DNA from: Spirodela intermedia
Taxonomy: Eukaryota > Streptophyta > Magnoliopsida > Alismatales > Araceae
NCBI GenBank assembly: GCA_902729315.2
Contig: LR746281.1
Location: forward strand, 2,788,501-2,852,500
Length of the DNA: 64,000 nucleotides
Direction: 5' to 3'
Positions 24,601 through 38,532 of this stretch are shown here, in pieces. Both the position numbers and the translations under genes were made by a program. The notes under the pieces were generated by a model that was not told where the DNA came from, made no database searches, and saw nothing but the letters and a program-made list of their open reading frames with translations. The first letter of the stretch is position 1. Each line of letters begins with the position of its first letter.

Positions 24601-27600
24601 CATGCATGTAAACAGTGAACCAATAGTTGTTTCCATCTGAACTGAAGATAGCAGCAATTCCAAACTGATTACAAACTAAAACAAGTGAATTTTTTGAAAT
24701 ATAAAAAAAGTCAAGCTAAACATAAAAATGCAGCTAGTTCCACTCAATATTCCGACTAAATTAGAATAGGGCCAGGGGAAGACTGTTCACCACAGCAATC
24801 ACCAAATTTCCGGGAGAGAGGACCAAACCAAAACATGGATCCAATAGGAAAGCCACCTACAACAGAATTTATAATAAGTGAGCGGGGGAAAAGTTGCAAA
24901 ATATAGAACAACGGACGGAGGTGATTTTATACTTTTATTGACTCATTGAGCTTCATGGGGTTTGAAAGCATTTCATCCTGGGAACCCATGCACAGATCCC
25001 AGCTATATATTGCACTATCCTGTCGAGATTAAGAGAAGAAAGATTGAAAATAACTGAACCTAATATACCAGCAAACAATCATTTCAATGCTAGATGACCA
25101 AGGGCAGTAATAATTGTTAACAGGCGCAAAAGCTTGGTCAGTACATGCAGTTACATCGTTGATATTCTTTAAAATAATAATATTCTTCGCATTTCTTTGA
25201 CCTAATCTAACCACAAGAGTCAGCCTTTGATATGAGGCCCAACATAAGAGTCAAATGCATGCTCGAGACAAATAGATGCTTGTTGGTATGAACCAGGGGT
25301 TAGAGATGATTCTTCAGCATTTCTACAGCTCGATGTACAAAACGAAGTATCCATGAGAAATATGCATCAATCTCCATGCAAGTTCTTACTTCCTACAGTC
25401 TTCAGCAAAAGCTAGACAGGTGAGCAGTTTTGTGTGATACCTGGCCAAAAACGTATTCAGTTATTGCCTTTCTATACAAATTCTGAACTCTGACAACAGA
25501 CTTCACCGACTCATAAGAGTTTTACTGATGTCATCCAATCTGACTACGTTTCAAGACTACTAGACCAATAACGTGGCCGTGTAATGTCCTAAACCCAAAC
25601 TTGAAGTAAAAAAAAGTGTTAGTGACGGATTGATTCATTGTCTATAAAATAAACTCAATGCATTGCTCTCCTAGAAGTTCCATTTAAGATTTCCGTGAAA
25701 TGCTAGAGTCTCTACTATCGTCATCCATCTTCTTCAACCAGAACCCATATCCTTTATCACCTGCAACTGTGGAAGAGTTGAATTTTCGGCTGCCACTTCT
25801 GTTTGTGTGTTTTCCACGTAATCAAATCACATGAAACAAATAGTCTCACTTAGTAGATCACCTTGACCGATCATGGACATTGAAAAGGATAAGTTTAAGT
25901 CATGAGTCAGGCGCGAAGTTGATTAAGTCAAACCCTAAAAATAAGCATGAACCCTGACCCCAAACCATACTATATCACGAATTGACTGTTCGGCATTGTA
26001 AAGTGAACCCAAACTTCAGTCAGCCATCAGTCTATCACGTCAGGTAGATGGTAAAGTATTATATCAAAACCGAAGTAATTATAATTTCTACATATAACAG
26101 TAAGCAGCAAGATAGGCTCAAAATGAGCTGAATGACAATGAAACATTATACTATCGTCACTGAAGACCATGATTATCAAGAATTTGTCTCACCTGGCTAC
26201 AACTGTACAGGCAGCAACCATCAAAACCCCAAGCAAGACCAGTAACCTACAACCATTTTGGAAAAAAATAAAAGAATCATTAAGAATATTGGTATGCGTC
26301 ATATGAGACAGTGAAATTTGGGCATACCACTTGATCATGGGCATTGTAGGTTCCAACTCTCTCAAACTTACTCGATGAAACATTACATATCCAAGCTTCT
26401 AGTGAACCAGATCCTTTTCCAATAGCTAAAACAAATGAATCTGGAGATTTCATGGGAACAGCCATGGCCAGTGTCGATATAGGAATATGCGTAACAGATA
26501 TCACCTACAGCATTAAAAATAAGGAAAATATAATGAAAGAATAATTTGAAAGCTATGACTTAAAATTTTCAAGCACTTAAAGAGCAGTTTACGTTCATAC
26601 CTCCTTCAAAAGTCGAAATGAAGTAAACTTGACGACAGATGAGGTGACTAATTCTTCACCATCCATTATCCAAAATCTCACACTGCAAAAAAGCAGCTCA
26701 AAATGACATTAGTTCTAATTTTTGTAAAGATAAGCCCCAAACAGTGATAAATAAAGACAAAAATTAAAGAATAGTTCAAAACATTGACCTCCACACACAT
26801 ACTGTTTAAGATATAAATGATATCAAAGATGCGGATATATTTATATAGGTTGTGCTTCATTAACACAACCGAATAGAATATCTAGCAACAAATCTAGTGT
26901 CTTCACTGGTATTCCGATAGGCCTCTGTTTTTCTACATGGATTCACAGATATTCCAGAGAATAGGATTGACTGGGACATTTGCATCACTGAATCATAGCA
27001 GTTCCCTGACTATCATTGAAAAGACAAAAGGCATGCTATATTAATGAAAACGTGATCCACAGATCAACTTCTGTATGTCTGAGACATGCAATTTTCATAC
27101 TATTATCAATACCATCTGATTTTTTTTTTCTGTTCGATCTACATTTTTGCGATACTAACATTTAAAGCACTCTCTGCTATGAATAACTGATGCCCTCATG
27201 ATGGCAGGTGATGACGAGGAATTAAACGTAAATAGATAAAATCAAGGATAAACTTTATGTACTTCAATTGTTTTGTCAAAATTGAGCAAATGCATAACTA
27301 AATCAAGGGATAGTGTCAAGGTTAGTCCCATCACCACTGCGAAGGAACAACCCACAACCCGGCACCCTTTTTTTTTCGCTCCAAGATGGATTTTTTTTCG
27401 CTTCCTCCCCTGCTGTATCTTTCCCACTTTATCCTTCCTTTCTCCTTCACTGGTTAGTGGCTGGTGATGCTCCTGCCGTCACTTTTGTTGGTGTGATTTT
27501 GAAGGAGGTGTGTCCTACTGTGTTCAGACAAGTATTTCTTTTCTATTCAATGTGATTTTTTTAACAATTGCGAACTCGTGTACGATACGACCAATGAAAG

Positions 27601-30600
27601 ATTCTAAGAAAAGTTACAGTGAATCCCTTCATTTAGACTTTTGATAGAATAGATATGCATTTGAGGAGCCATAGTTATCACAAAAACAATTAGGTTCAGA
27701 CAAGCCAATTGATGACGGAAAAGAGCAAATAAGGACGAAAAACTGACTGCCTATCTACATCCATGAGAAATATACCTTCCATCAGAACTCCCACTAGCCA
27801 AGAGTAATTGGGGCTTTAAAGGATTCGTACTTAGCATTTCCCAGCTAATGGCATTGATCCATCCATCATGTGCCTGAAGAAGTCCAACGAGTTTCGTATC
27901 AAAAGAAACCCTTCCATGCTCAATGGTGTAGTACTCTGGTTGACGGAATCTCCAAAAAGAAATTTTACCAGACTTCCCTCCAACAGCCAGTACAGCATAT
28001 TTACAGTTAGTGAAACTTCCAGATGATAAACTCAATACTGATGACCAGGCCACAGTTAGTGATGATAACATAGCACTACGAGAAGCATATTGCTCAGCAG
28101 TGATCAGAAGGGGACCCTTTTCTGCTTTGCTCTCAAAATCCTTTCCTTTCCTTAAAAAAAATATAAACATAAATACAACAACTGAGAAGTCATTTGAATT
28201 TAAACTTAAACCTCTTCATAAGTTTCAAATTTCTTTATATACATAAAACAGCCAAGATTTAAAGCACAACAATTCAGATGTCAAAGATACAAGTGAGATA
28301 CAAAGTAAACAAAATTTATGAATTACGACTTATTACCACCACCGGTAGCACATGAACATTACAAATTATTATTCATAGTTTTCATAAAAGGTGAAAAATA
28401 TACACAAAAAGCAGAGAAAAAGAGGACACAAACACAAAATATCTAAAGCCATTGAAGTGAGTCCAACTTATACATCAAGGCATGCGATATATTCCCATAA
28501 TGAAACCAGTAAGTATTCTCCGATAGAAAGAACAGAATCTTCCTGTTTGATCAGTTAACGCAATAACCATGAAGACGAATCAATCATAGAATTATTCCAT
28601 TAACAACATCATTAAAACAGCATAATATCTTTGCTTCTTGATATGAACAAAACCCATGCAGCAGCATAGAGACCCCAGAGACGCAGCAAGATATGATAAC
28701 TGGTAAGGATGAAAGGTTGATGTTGGATTACTGCAAACAAAGGCAAAAGAAAATGGGCTTTGAGAAATATTTGGTGGCATGTAGCCATCTTTTCGAGATC
28801 ATAAAGAAAGTATATGATATATGCAAACGATCATATGGATGAGAATTACTGGAATCAATGAAATGGTTGATTTTCAGAGGGAAGAGATAGAAGGCTGTCC
28901 TTGCATGAAAGTAATATGATTAAGGTGCAGTATAATTAGCTCTAAATCAATCTCAAAACCCGATACACACTGCATTTTGCATGCCGTTTTAAGTTCAAAG
29001 AGATCAGACATGCTTGGTGATAAAGGAGCCAAATTTCCAAGTACCTGGTGGAAGGATAATCAGGGAGGGGTCTATTGTAGAAGCTGCAGATGCATGGCAA
29101 GCTAATCTCTCTGGAGATTAGCAGAGTAAATTATTGCGTAATACAATGAACTCAATGAGCTAAATCTCCTTCAGATCAATAATCTGTTCGTGTGTGCTGT
29201 GAAAGTTCAGAACACTCCTTTGGGATGGATTAAAAGTTCAGTCTATGGCAGTAGCTGACAATGATCATTTTACAGGTGCAAAAATGGAGTGGCACTCAAT
29301 TTGTAGAGTGAACTTATTGAGCACATGATACCCCCCATTTGGGCTACCGATGGATTCCAACATAATGTACAGCACAAGATATTCCTGAGATTTCATGAGG
29401 GACCAAGGGACAGACAAGAAGAAAAAAAGTTGCTAACCAGCACAGAACAAATTATATAGCGTGAAGAAGATAATATAGGGAAATGCTAAGAGATGCCTAC
29501 ATGTAAACTCTGTACATTTAGAACTTTCCTCTTCTCTGCATTAGAATCCGTGATTTGCTGAGTACACAAATACATCATGATTTTAAGCCGTAGTTTATAT
29601 ATTAGACAGTCTGCCATGCATTCTGCAAACTAAAATTGTATTCCCTTGAGTTTGAATTTGGGGTCTCAATTTGAGGTGCGCGATTTAGCCAGCTCGTCTA
29701 TCGCGTTTATCCACTTCATTTGTCAGTGGTAACTGACATGGGGAGAGAAAAGCGTAGATCTCAGACAAAGGTTAATGGTTGTCAGCATACTGACCACTTT
29801 CTGACCATCATAAAATATAGATCTCACACTGTGTAGTGCTTAGTTAAAGGAAAGACTGACTCAGTGGACACTTCCTGACCATTGTATTTCAATGACATCA
29901 AAAGAAATTTACATTAAAAACAACTGGGAATTGGCTATAATGTGCAGGTAGCGTGTTGGACTATTGAGAAATACCACAGCAACTATACCAGAAAAACTGG
30001 ATTGAGAATTTTAAGATGGACACATCGAAAAGAAAAGAATAAACGTTGGCAATGAAAGGAGAAATGAGACTAGACATGTTAGGAGTCAATATGAAATATG
30101 AAGTTAAAAAATTCTATGCACCATATCCCAAGTTGTCGAGACATATGTGACAATAATCATGCTTATCACTTGTCAGTTTCTGAATGCGGTGGGTAAATGC
30201 GTTTGAAGAGAAGCTCGGATTCTGGGGAGGAAAAACGTAAAGGGATATTCACAAGCTTAATGATACGCATTTGATTCCCAACAAAACTAAGAGAATGCAC
30301 ATGGCATAAAGACTCCACTATCATGACAGAGGCAAGGGTAGAACAGCAAAAATATCTCACAATCTCCTGATCATCAAATTAAAAAATACTCAGCACATGA
30401 CTACACATCATTCCACTAGAAGTAGTGAACTAGGCCATGATCTTGGAAAGAACTTGAATACATCTGGAATATACAACCAAGGAAGATTTTCAAGATTAAT
30501 GATTGAAAATAAATTTCCAGAGAAACGTTATATTCACAATTTCCAGGGAGACAATTGACCACAATTTATTCTTTCGTAAATAAATTTCGCCAGATGTCCA

Positions 30601-33600
30601 AAGAAAAATGAATCTTTAATATGTGTGAAATTTAACTTGAAAGATTTGGAAACGGACAATACAACCAAGATATGCCCTTGCACGCTACAAGTAGAATACA
30701 AAGTTCAGGTGCTCACCTTCCGGATGGCCCTTTAAATCCTTTTCCCTTGGCACCATTTATTTGAAAAGAACTTGGAGAATCAATATCATTGTCACCCTTC
30801 AGTCCAGATAATTTATTGGTTTGTTCCTAGGTAATGGTGCAAGCAATGATCAAATTGACAGATTAATGATTGAAATCAGACAAGTTTCAAATAACAATTG
30901 CTCCACTAACATTGTGGCTAATATTCAATAGGAAGAAGCTTACCTTGTCAAGGCATTCTGATGATCTATTAACCTCACCAAAGTTGATACTTGCAAGATA
31001 ATCAGAAAGCATTTCAGAAATGTCAATAACCTAAAATCATAAAGGGATACTTGGGTCAAAAATTAAAAATCAGGTCTAGAAAACACAACAGAAGCATAAA
31101 AGGCATTTAAAAAAGATTGTAGAAAAAGTCTACATGGTAGTAGATTCAAAATTACATCGTTACATTAAAGTTTAAACCAGACCAAAGGTCTCCATCTTGG
31201 TTGTTCTAGATTGATTGACATACATCATTCCAGAGTAAATCTGGAAATAAGCAAAAAGCGAAAAAAAGGCATTTTTGGAGGCCAGCTATCAAAGAAGTCT
31301 CATCAACAGTTAGCCTGAAAAGAAAAAACTTAAAAATTTTAAACTCTACTCATCGTTGGAAAAGTGAGACCAAGGGCCAATATCCAGAAAAAACATCATT
31401 TAACAAGTTCAACGTTATGAGTTAAGAATTTGAACAATGCATACCATCTGGCTCGGTCTGAAATACCTGAAATTTCCAAGATTATGCTAAAACTAACTCA
31501 TGAAGATCAGTTTGCGATTTTCATTCTCAATTTTTTTTTTCCTTCATCCATTTCTCCTTAATCTAGTATCAAAATCATTCTATATGAAAGCAAAAGAATA
31601 GCTCAGGCAAGAAGGTGAGTAGGATAACCAAGACATTCGTTCCCTCTTAGCAAGCGCCCAGCAAGATGGCTGCTCATGTTCATATACATAGCTCTATGGA
31701 TTTGTCTGCATGGTAGATCCTATTCACAGATAAACACATAACCACTCATGGACAAGCATTCGTGAAACAATGTGTATCTGTTCACATATCCAAGATCCCA
31801 ACTGAAAACGGCCACATCCTAAGCTCAGTTCACAAAAGGCTAAATGTTAGCCATTGTATTTGCCAGAGACCAAAAGTTTACCCATAAAACAAACCATTGA
31901 TAGTTAGCAGTTTTTAATAAACTACTGTACATATCACACGTAAAATTTAAGTGAGTACTTATTTCGATAATTAGTATTTCTGCAGCCGTCGTTAGTCACC
32001 TTGAAAACTTGAGCTAAACATATACAGGAATTTGATAGAAGCACTTAAAAAAAATACATAAAAATGAAATGTTTAAGTCAATCCTTGTTTCTTTTGAAAA
32101 CTTTTGAGATTTTCAACCTTGTAATATATTAGGATAAAATATTATTAATGTTTATTACACTGATTCTTTCCAATTGTTAGACTGATTTGACTGCCCCAGT
32201 CAGAGCTAGGTCATCAATCAAAGGTATGACCTGATCTGTGCATACTCGACAACATGACTCTATTTGTAGTATTTTGACAAGCTACATGAATAAAGTCTAA
32301 TAAAGGAATCTGCATGATTATGTTTAGAATAGGAGATCACAAGCCAAGATCGGTTGATTAAACTTAAAATTAAATCAAAACCGAATTGATCAGATTCAAC
32401 TCGTTTTTTCAGGATTAAGGCAATCTTGGATGTCCAAGTCAGTCAACCTTCATAAGGGTGACTAGTCTGATTTAAAAAACTTCAACAGATTAGTCTTTGT
32501 AAGAAAATATCAACAAAATAAAATCTCATGTTTCCATAATTGAGCATTGGGACTGTCAAGTATAAAGGAGCTGGACCTCATCTGCTCCCCTTTTAGGAGA
32601 TAGGCAACAAAAGCAAACAGTAACCCCCTAGAGCGGTAGGTGACACAATAGCAAGAAAAAAGACATTGCGCAGAAAAAAATTACCTTCTTTCAGCAGTTT
32701 AACACGTCTTGCCGTCATTGATGCTGTGTTGTCTTATGCATTTATTTTCTCCCAGAACCCATGCCCCTCATTTTCTTCTTTAATGTTTAATAATGGCTAT
32801 TTGGCATATTAGAGTATCAAAATGGAATATCCATAGAAAAGATTTATTATGGCCAATTCATGCAACCTTAGACCCAAACAACAGCACCACAATAGAGGAA
32901 TATATGTTCTTATATCCTATAGATCTGACATTGTCGGAAGAAGTTGCAGCTGTTTTTATTTCTTTATTATAATATTTCTTTATTACTTAAGCGTCAAAAC
33001 GGACTGGACCGGTCCGATTCAACTCCTGTACTCTGGGTCTGGTAAATACAAGACCCAAACGTTAATCAAGTAAGGTGTGTGTTATTTTTCTACCCATCTG
33101 TTCGAGATTAGGGTTTCTCCCCTCGCGATACAGCACTCAACAGACGTTTCCAGCAATCTATTGGGCCAATTGGATACAGGGGACCAGACGAATCTTTGAA
33201 AGTAAATTGTACTCGCAGGGTCCCCTTATCACAGCCATGTTCCTTATCAGAGAAAATCCTACTTCTCATCTTCTGACTTGCAATGCTCAAAAATGGCATC
33301 ATGTTGTAAGAAAATGAGTTGAGAGTTTCCTTCTGTGTAGTAATTATCCGAAGCTGCTTTCACATTTGGTAGTGAAGTTTATTAGAAATTTGCTATTGAG
33401 AGATGTTATAACCTTTTGGATTTATTATCGCACGTTTATAGTTCTCTGCAGGTTTTCTTTAAACAAATAGTTCAATGTAGACTACTTCCATACGGTGCAC
33501 TTCAATTTTCCAATTTCAAAAAACTTATATTCCATACATGGAAGTCATAAGAATTGAGTTAATACATTTTCGACAGCACCAAATATAACAAACAGCTAGA

Positions 33601-36600
33601 AGAAGCGAAAAAGAGAAAACCATCAACTACTTAGAATGCAGGCTAGGGATAAAAGCTCGAAATATTCATAAACAAATGCAACAAAAGTAATAAAGCATAT
33701 TAGAATGATAACTAACGTGCTAGAAAAGGTAGCATATTTTCGAAGAGCATACCTCAACCCATTCTACACGATATTCACAATACGGAGAGCGATAGAGCTT
33801 AACATGGCCATCAGTGGTACACACAGCAAGCAAGCATCTGTAGAAAGTTCCACTATGTGAATATTTTCTCTACCTACTTTGTCAAGATAAATAAAACTCC
33901 TTGAATACGGATGCATATCTTATTTCTACATTGACAGTCAGCATTAAAGATCATAATGCATTCATGTTAAGGATATAAAAATACACAAAACCGCACACAT
34001 ATGAAAGGAAAATACAGCTCAGTAAAGATCACCCTCTCTTTTTATCACTTAGCGCATCTTTATTGCCGTAGAATTACAGTTCAGATGCATTAGTTGTTAT
34101 GACAATATTGTTGGCACAATTGCTCTTCAATTACCAAAGATCTTGTATCCAACATTTAACAAATCCATGGCACCTAGGGAATTCATGATAATTCTTGTCA
34201 CAGAATTAAAGAGTAATGATTAGAACCATCCCATCCATGTCAAGCCCAAGTAAACACCACAATGGATCAAGAGAAATCCCCATGAACTAACAAACTCTGA
34301 TCTCATCTGCTCAATTTGTGGCAGGTTTTCTCTGCATACACGCCAGTCATTTATGTTAATATGCTACCATCAACAAGGCTAGTTCATCAAAAATATTTTG
34401 AAGTCCACAGTAAATCTTTATTGACCTGACCATTACCCAATATGAGGATTATGTTATCCCAAAGGATGGAAACATGCATTAACATTTTTGAACAAAAAGG
34501 ACATAGACACTCCAAATTTCACCAATCTACTCGGTGACTTGAGATATTTGGAAAGGAAAGTAAAATCGGAAATTCTTGAATTTAGCATACCCTGAATTGG
34601 GGGCGAATCCAAGAGGAGACCACGAAATTGACCGAGCACAAGGACGAGTATCACGTGACAGGGATATAGGCATCAAGCAAGGAGCACAGAGGTCTACAAT
34701 AAAAGAAGAAACAAAACGTGTCATGCTAGTGTGCATTACATTTCGTAAATAAGGAGGAGCAACTTCTATAAAGCAATGGAAGCCCAGAATTATAGAAAAC
34801 CACAGGAACTCGCAATTTCAAGGTACAACATCCTCACATTATCAGAAAACCATGCTATCCAGTAATCCTAGAGAAGCTGAGGAACCAATAATCTTGAGTC
34901 AAAACTTTTGGAAAGCCAGAGGCAAACTACACACACTTTAGCATCCATGAATCAAAAGAATCAGAATTTCAACATAAATTCACACATAATAATTCTTAGA
35001 TCACATGAGATACTGTTGCAAGTTGTAGATATCGATTACAACGTATGTGCACTTAGCTGAGACAGCCTGTTTAATAACATGATAATCTTGTGACAAATAA
35101 TCATCTGAAAGTTCAAGTCAACAGAGAGTACTTCAACTCGACAGAGATACGTGAGACATTTGTCACCGTCATCCAACAGGCTTTACCAGCAAATGTTTAT
35201 GTCGTACAAAGGCTCGCTGATCTACTCAATTGACTGGTTGGTATTTGTAGTCGAGATAACACATGGTCTGGAGCTCTGATAGACGCCCAGCACTCGTGGA
35301 AGAAGAACAAAATACTCTATGGATTAAGAAAACTCATACAAGGAGAGTGGGACCCAGCATTTATACCAGATCCCTAGAAGGCTCTAGACATACTGATGTA
35401 ACACGAAAAATGAAAGATACAGGAGGACATATCTATAAACATGTAAGGTGTACAGGTTATTAAGTACATCTCAACAACAGTATTCAATGCTTCTACTATG
35501 CTAATAGGCATTTAGTTTGCTTGAAGCATTTCCAGAGAAGCACATCATTAATGAAATAAGTTGCTCCCACCAATTTGCTGGATACCACAAAAGGCTATGA
35601 ATTTATAAGAATACCACTATTTCGCATAAATTACATGGTCTGACTTACTTCTGATGTATATTAAGATGTTCTGACGTTGTCATACCTGCATTTGCATATG
35701 TATGCTCTTTGAGAGATACATATACCTATACATATACATACACCTATTTGCGGGCTGAAAACCCCTATTGAGCAGCATCTCAACCATGTATCTGAGATGT
35801 TTGACTCTCTAATGTAAGTTAGACCCCAAGGCCATAGAGGAGACGACGACAGATGAAGCTCACTCCATTATCTATGATTACAAAAATGACCAGTGCACCA
35901 TGTCAAAAGCAAAAGACACATAGGCAGAAGCTCTATGCATGAACTGTTTTTTCTACAACATAAGAATCCTAGAAGGATATGTCAATTTAATTATGCCGCC
36001 CTATGACTTTGCACACCACAATTATTATCGTGGTGTCATTGAGAGCTACAAAAAATACCAGTTCGATGCAACCATGATGGAGGACAAGTCGACTGTGGTG
36101 ACACAACCAAATGTTTCATCACCAAAATCATATGGCTTAAGACACAAGACTATGATAAAAATGTAACGTCGTATTTTTATGACATGTGTTATTAATGATG
36201 ATGTTAAGATGTTTTTATGGCTCAGGATTTATCCATAGGGCATTTCATAGCACGGAGCATCTATTCATGATCTCAAACTATGCAAGACTCGAGCATTCTG
36301 TCATAGATAAGGGGAATACCTCACACAAATGCAGCAATATTTTTCTGATGGGATACATTTAAAATATGCTTGAATTTTTTTTATACAATAAAATTTAGGT
36401 AATAAACTAAAAAGGTTATTTGTCGCTCATAAATCATGCGGATTTATTTTTATTCAATTTTTTTTGTCCAATGATCAAATATGAATATAATGAGCATGTG
36501 CGAGGCAAACACCCCCATTTGGTGCCTACCATAACATGCTGGTAGGGATAATCCTGGACAATTTCAAGGGCATGAAATCTTGTGTCAAGAATGAAGTATT

Positions 36601-37137
36601 AATAATTGACTAACGTCGGTATTTTCATAAATAGAACACTCTAATTGTGTGATGAGCAACCGTGTACGAGGCTGACACTACATTCATCATTTGGAAAAGT
36701 ATATGTTAATCATATCATACGCATTTGGTAATAAATATAGCCAATTAATTGGTTACGCTCGCCTAAAATCATGATCAAAGCAGAATTAGGAAAAAGTAAG
36801 ACGAAATTAAATGACAAAAAGTTGCATCTTCTTTCAGTGACAAACCTTCTTCCTTAACCACACCAATTGAAAAGGGTCTGTTGGGAGGAAGCTTAATCAG
36901 CCCCCGGGGACCTGTAATTAGTGCTGGGTTCTGTGCGTTTACAAAGAAAAGGATGACGACTAAACATGTTATCAATGATTAAGCCAAGAAATTATTTTTT
37001 TTTCATTATTAAGTCCTTACCAATAGTGTGATGACGGAGCCTGAGGCAACAGCCACAAGATTTTCCTCTGACCATGCAACTGAATTTGGATATGAAGGAC
37101 ATTCAATCAGCGGTGCTGTCTGGATATGTGAATCCAT
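21607..37137 (-). CDS. WD40-repeat protein related to TFIIIC90 (GTF3C4-like), 841 aa, 15 coding exons
   Basis: Coding exons, 5' to 3': 37137-37021, 36930-36846, 34693-34591, 33837-33753, 31030-30944, 30826-30717, 28150-27776, 26682-26601, 26504-26328, 26246-26193, 25019-24933, 24856-24791, 23114-23068, 22979-22281, 21958-21607. All introns are GT-AG and every junction keeps frame. The N terminus reads YPNSVAWSEENLVAVASG, typical of the TFIIIC delta-subunit propeller. WD-like blades follow (CLLAVCTTDGHVKLYRS, AVLAVGGKSGKISFWRF, LLLASGSSDG, GCCLYSCSQ). Residues about 726-841 are Cys-rich with CxxC pairs (CGFC, CPFC), like the TFIIIC zinc finger. From memory the closest plant relative is Arabidopsis At3g49400. 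The expected role is in RNA polymerase III initiation; in this subfamily that is inference. Introns up to 2.6 kb carry repeat insertions. Exons 25019-24933 and 24856-24791 are the least certain. Confidence 0.87.
23951..24139 (-). repeat. dispersed LTR-like repeat, copy 1 (in TFIIIC90-like intron)
   Basis: It shares with copy 2 (32968-33141) the blocks ggactggaccggtcc, 'ctgtact.tggg.ctggt', 'accagacccaaa' or its near match, 'tcaatcaagt' and 'agattagggt'. Read on the minus strand the unit begins near TTGTTGTG, like a plant LTR end, so it may be a partial LTR. Only the shared similarity is certain. Confidence 0.6.
32968..33141 (-). repeat. dispersed LTR-like repeat, copy 2 (in TFIIIC90-like intron)
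   Basis: Second copy of the family seen at 23951-24139, in the same orientation and inside another intron of the same gene. On the minus strand it begins TGTTGAGTGCTGTATCGCG, a plausible LTR 5' end, and contains AACCCTAATCTCGA. No matching internal element or target-site duplication was identified. Confidence 0.6.
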
Positions 37138-37709
37138 CCCTTCATTCAGTACGTAGAAATAGCCTGAAATCAGCAAAAAAATGAGTGTTCACAAGCTAAA
37201 AGAGAAAAAGATAGAATTGCGACTGAAGACTACTGGCTAAATAAAAGGGGGGTGAGGAAACTCTTCGATTTAAATCAGAAGAGGCAGGATGACCTGATGA
37301 GAGAGAGAAGGGTAAAACAGATTGACGACCTCTCAAAACTACCTTCTACCTATACATTAATATCTCAAGCATAATGGGAGCATCTACAGCGGTCCATGGC
37401 CGATAGCCGCGACTTGTTTCAAAATATAAAAGCTTCTCCACTTTGAATAAGACAGTGGCAACTCTCCCCAGTAAACGTAGCCCAACCCACCCCGCCTTCG
37501 GACCACCCTGCACAAGCTGCGGGCGTTCCCAAAGGGAGACTACTCAGGCACATGGAAAAATTTACACCCACTAGGAACAGTAATTATCCCCGCCGAAGGA
37601 TCGCCGGCGCCAATCACGAATACGATAAAGGAAAACTCACCTCAGTTCTCCACTACCTCGCCGGAAGCCAAGAAAAGGAATTCGGCTGGTTGTAGAGAAG
37701 AAAGCATCA
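36847..37709 (-). other. leader exon and 5' flank of the TFIIIC90-like gene
   Basis: On the minus strand a strong donor (CTGAG before GTGAGT, about 37640) and an acceptor (GATTTCAG, about 37165) define a leader intron that ends 28 bases before the ATG at 37137. The first leader exon therefore starts above 37640, in GC-rich sequence that also holds a plus-strand ORF. The exact transcript start is not visible. Confidence 0.45.
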
Positions 37710-37879
37710 TGGCGAAGAAGCGCCAGCGACTCGACGAAGAGCCTCAGCTCCCCACCCCCGGCCTTCTCCCCCCGCCACCACCCTCTCCGCGAGATGCTGA
37801 AGGCTCTTCTCGTCGAGGGTACCTCCGTCGAATGCTCTTATACGGCCGGGCACACGCCGACCGGTATCACTACCGGTAA
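37709..37879 (+). CDS. short plus-strand ORF, 56 codons, unrecognised
   Basis: A GC-rich frame starts ATGGCGAAGAAGCGCCAGCG in an excellent context (ATCATGG). It encodes a basic start (MAKKRQRLDEEP), a poly-Pro segment (PPPPPSP) and a short tail ending HYR. A possible donor (GGGTACCT) near 37818 suggests it could be exon 1 of a spliced gene, but no matching downstream exon is seen before actin 2. It lies head-to-head with the leader of the TFIIIC90-like gene and may partly overlap it in antisense. It may be a truncated gene start, a small peptide or chance. I assign no function. Confidence 0.25.
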   Translation: MAKKRQRLDEEPQLPTPGLLPPPPPSPRDAEGSSRRGYLRRMLLYGRAHADRYHYR

Positions 37880-38494
37880 ATTTTATCAGTAACAGTTACA
37901 CTAAACGGATGGGATTTGTAACAAAATATTTACGAGGTTGAAACACAATTTAAAAAATATTTTATTAAATATATAAACTTATTTTATAACAACTTTTAAA
38001 ATTATGGAATATAACTTGTTACGAATATTAATTAAATAATTTGGATATTAATTATGGTTGGCATTTTACATTATTGGAACTTTATTTTACTGTAAAATTA
38101 GGAGGATAATTCTCTCTCTCTCTCTCTCCCCCCCTCGAGTAAGCAAAAATAGCAAATAATAGCTTATTTGAAAAAATAATCGAATTAGGAGGCCATTAAT
38201 AAAATAGTCATTACCGATTGACACCTGAATTGTAGTTTTTTTTTGTTGCCTGCCACTTGTCGAGCCTGGAGGGGTCTAGTTGGACTGTTAGTTGACTTTG
38301 ACCGAATGAGGACACCACCCCGATTGCGTGAGGAGAATGATTCTTCCAGGAGGGATAGGTTGGTGTAGTTCCCGTTGACATAGTATATCCAGTCAAACGT
38401 TTCGGATTCTAAACGGGTCCAGCTCGGCTCCAGTTCCCTGTTTGATCCGATCTACACCCTCAAAATATGGACCCCGTATATGACACGAGGTCTG

Positions 38495-38532
<38 letters not shown>

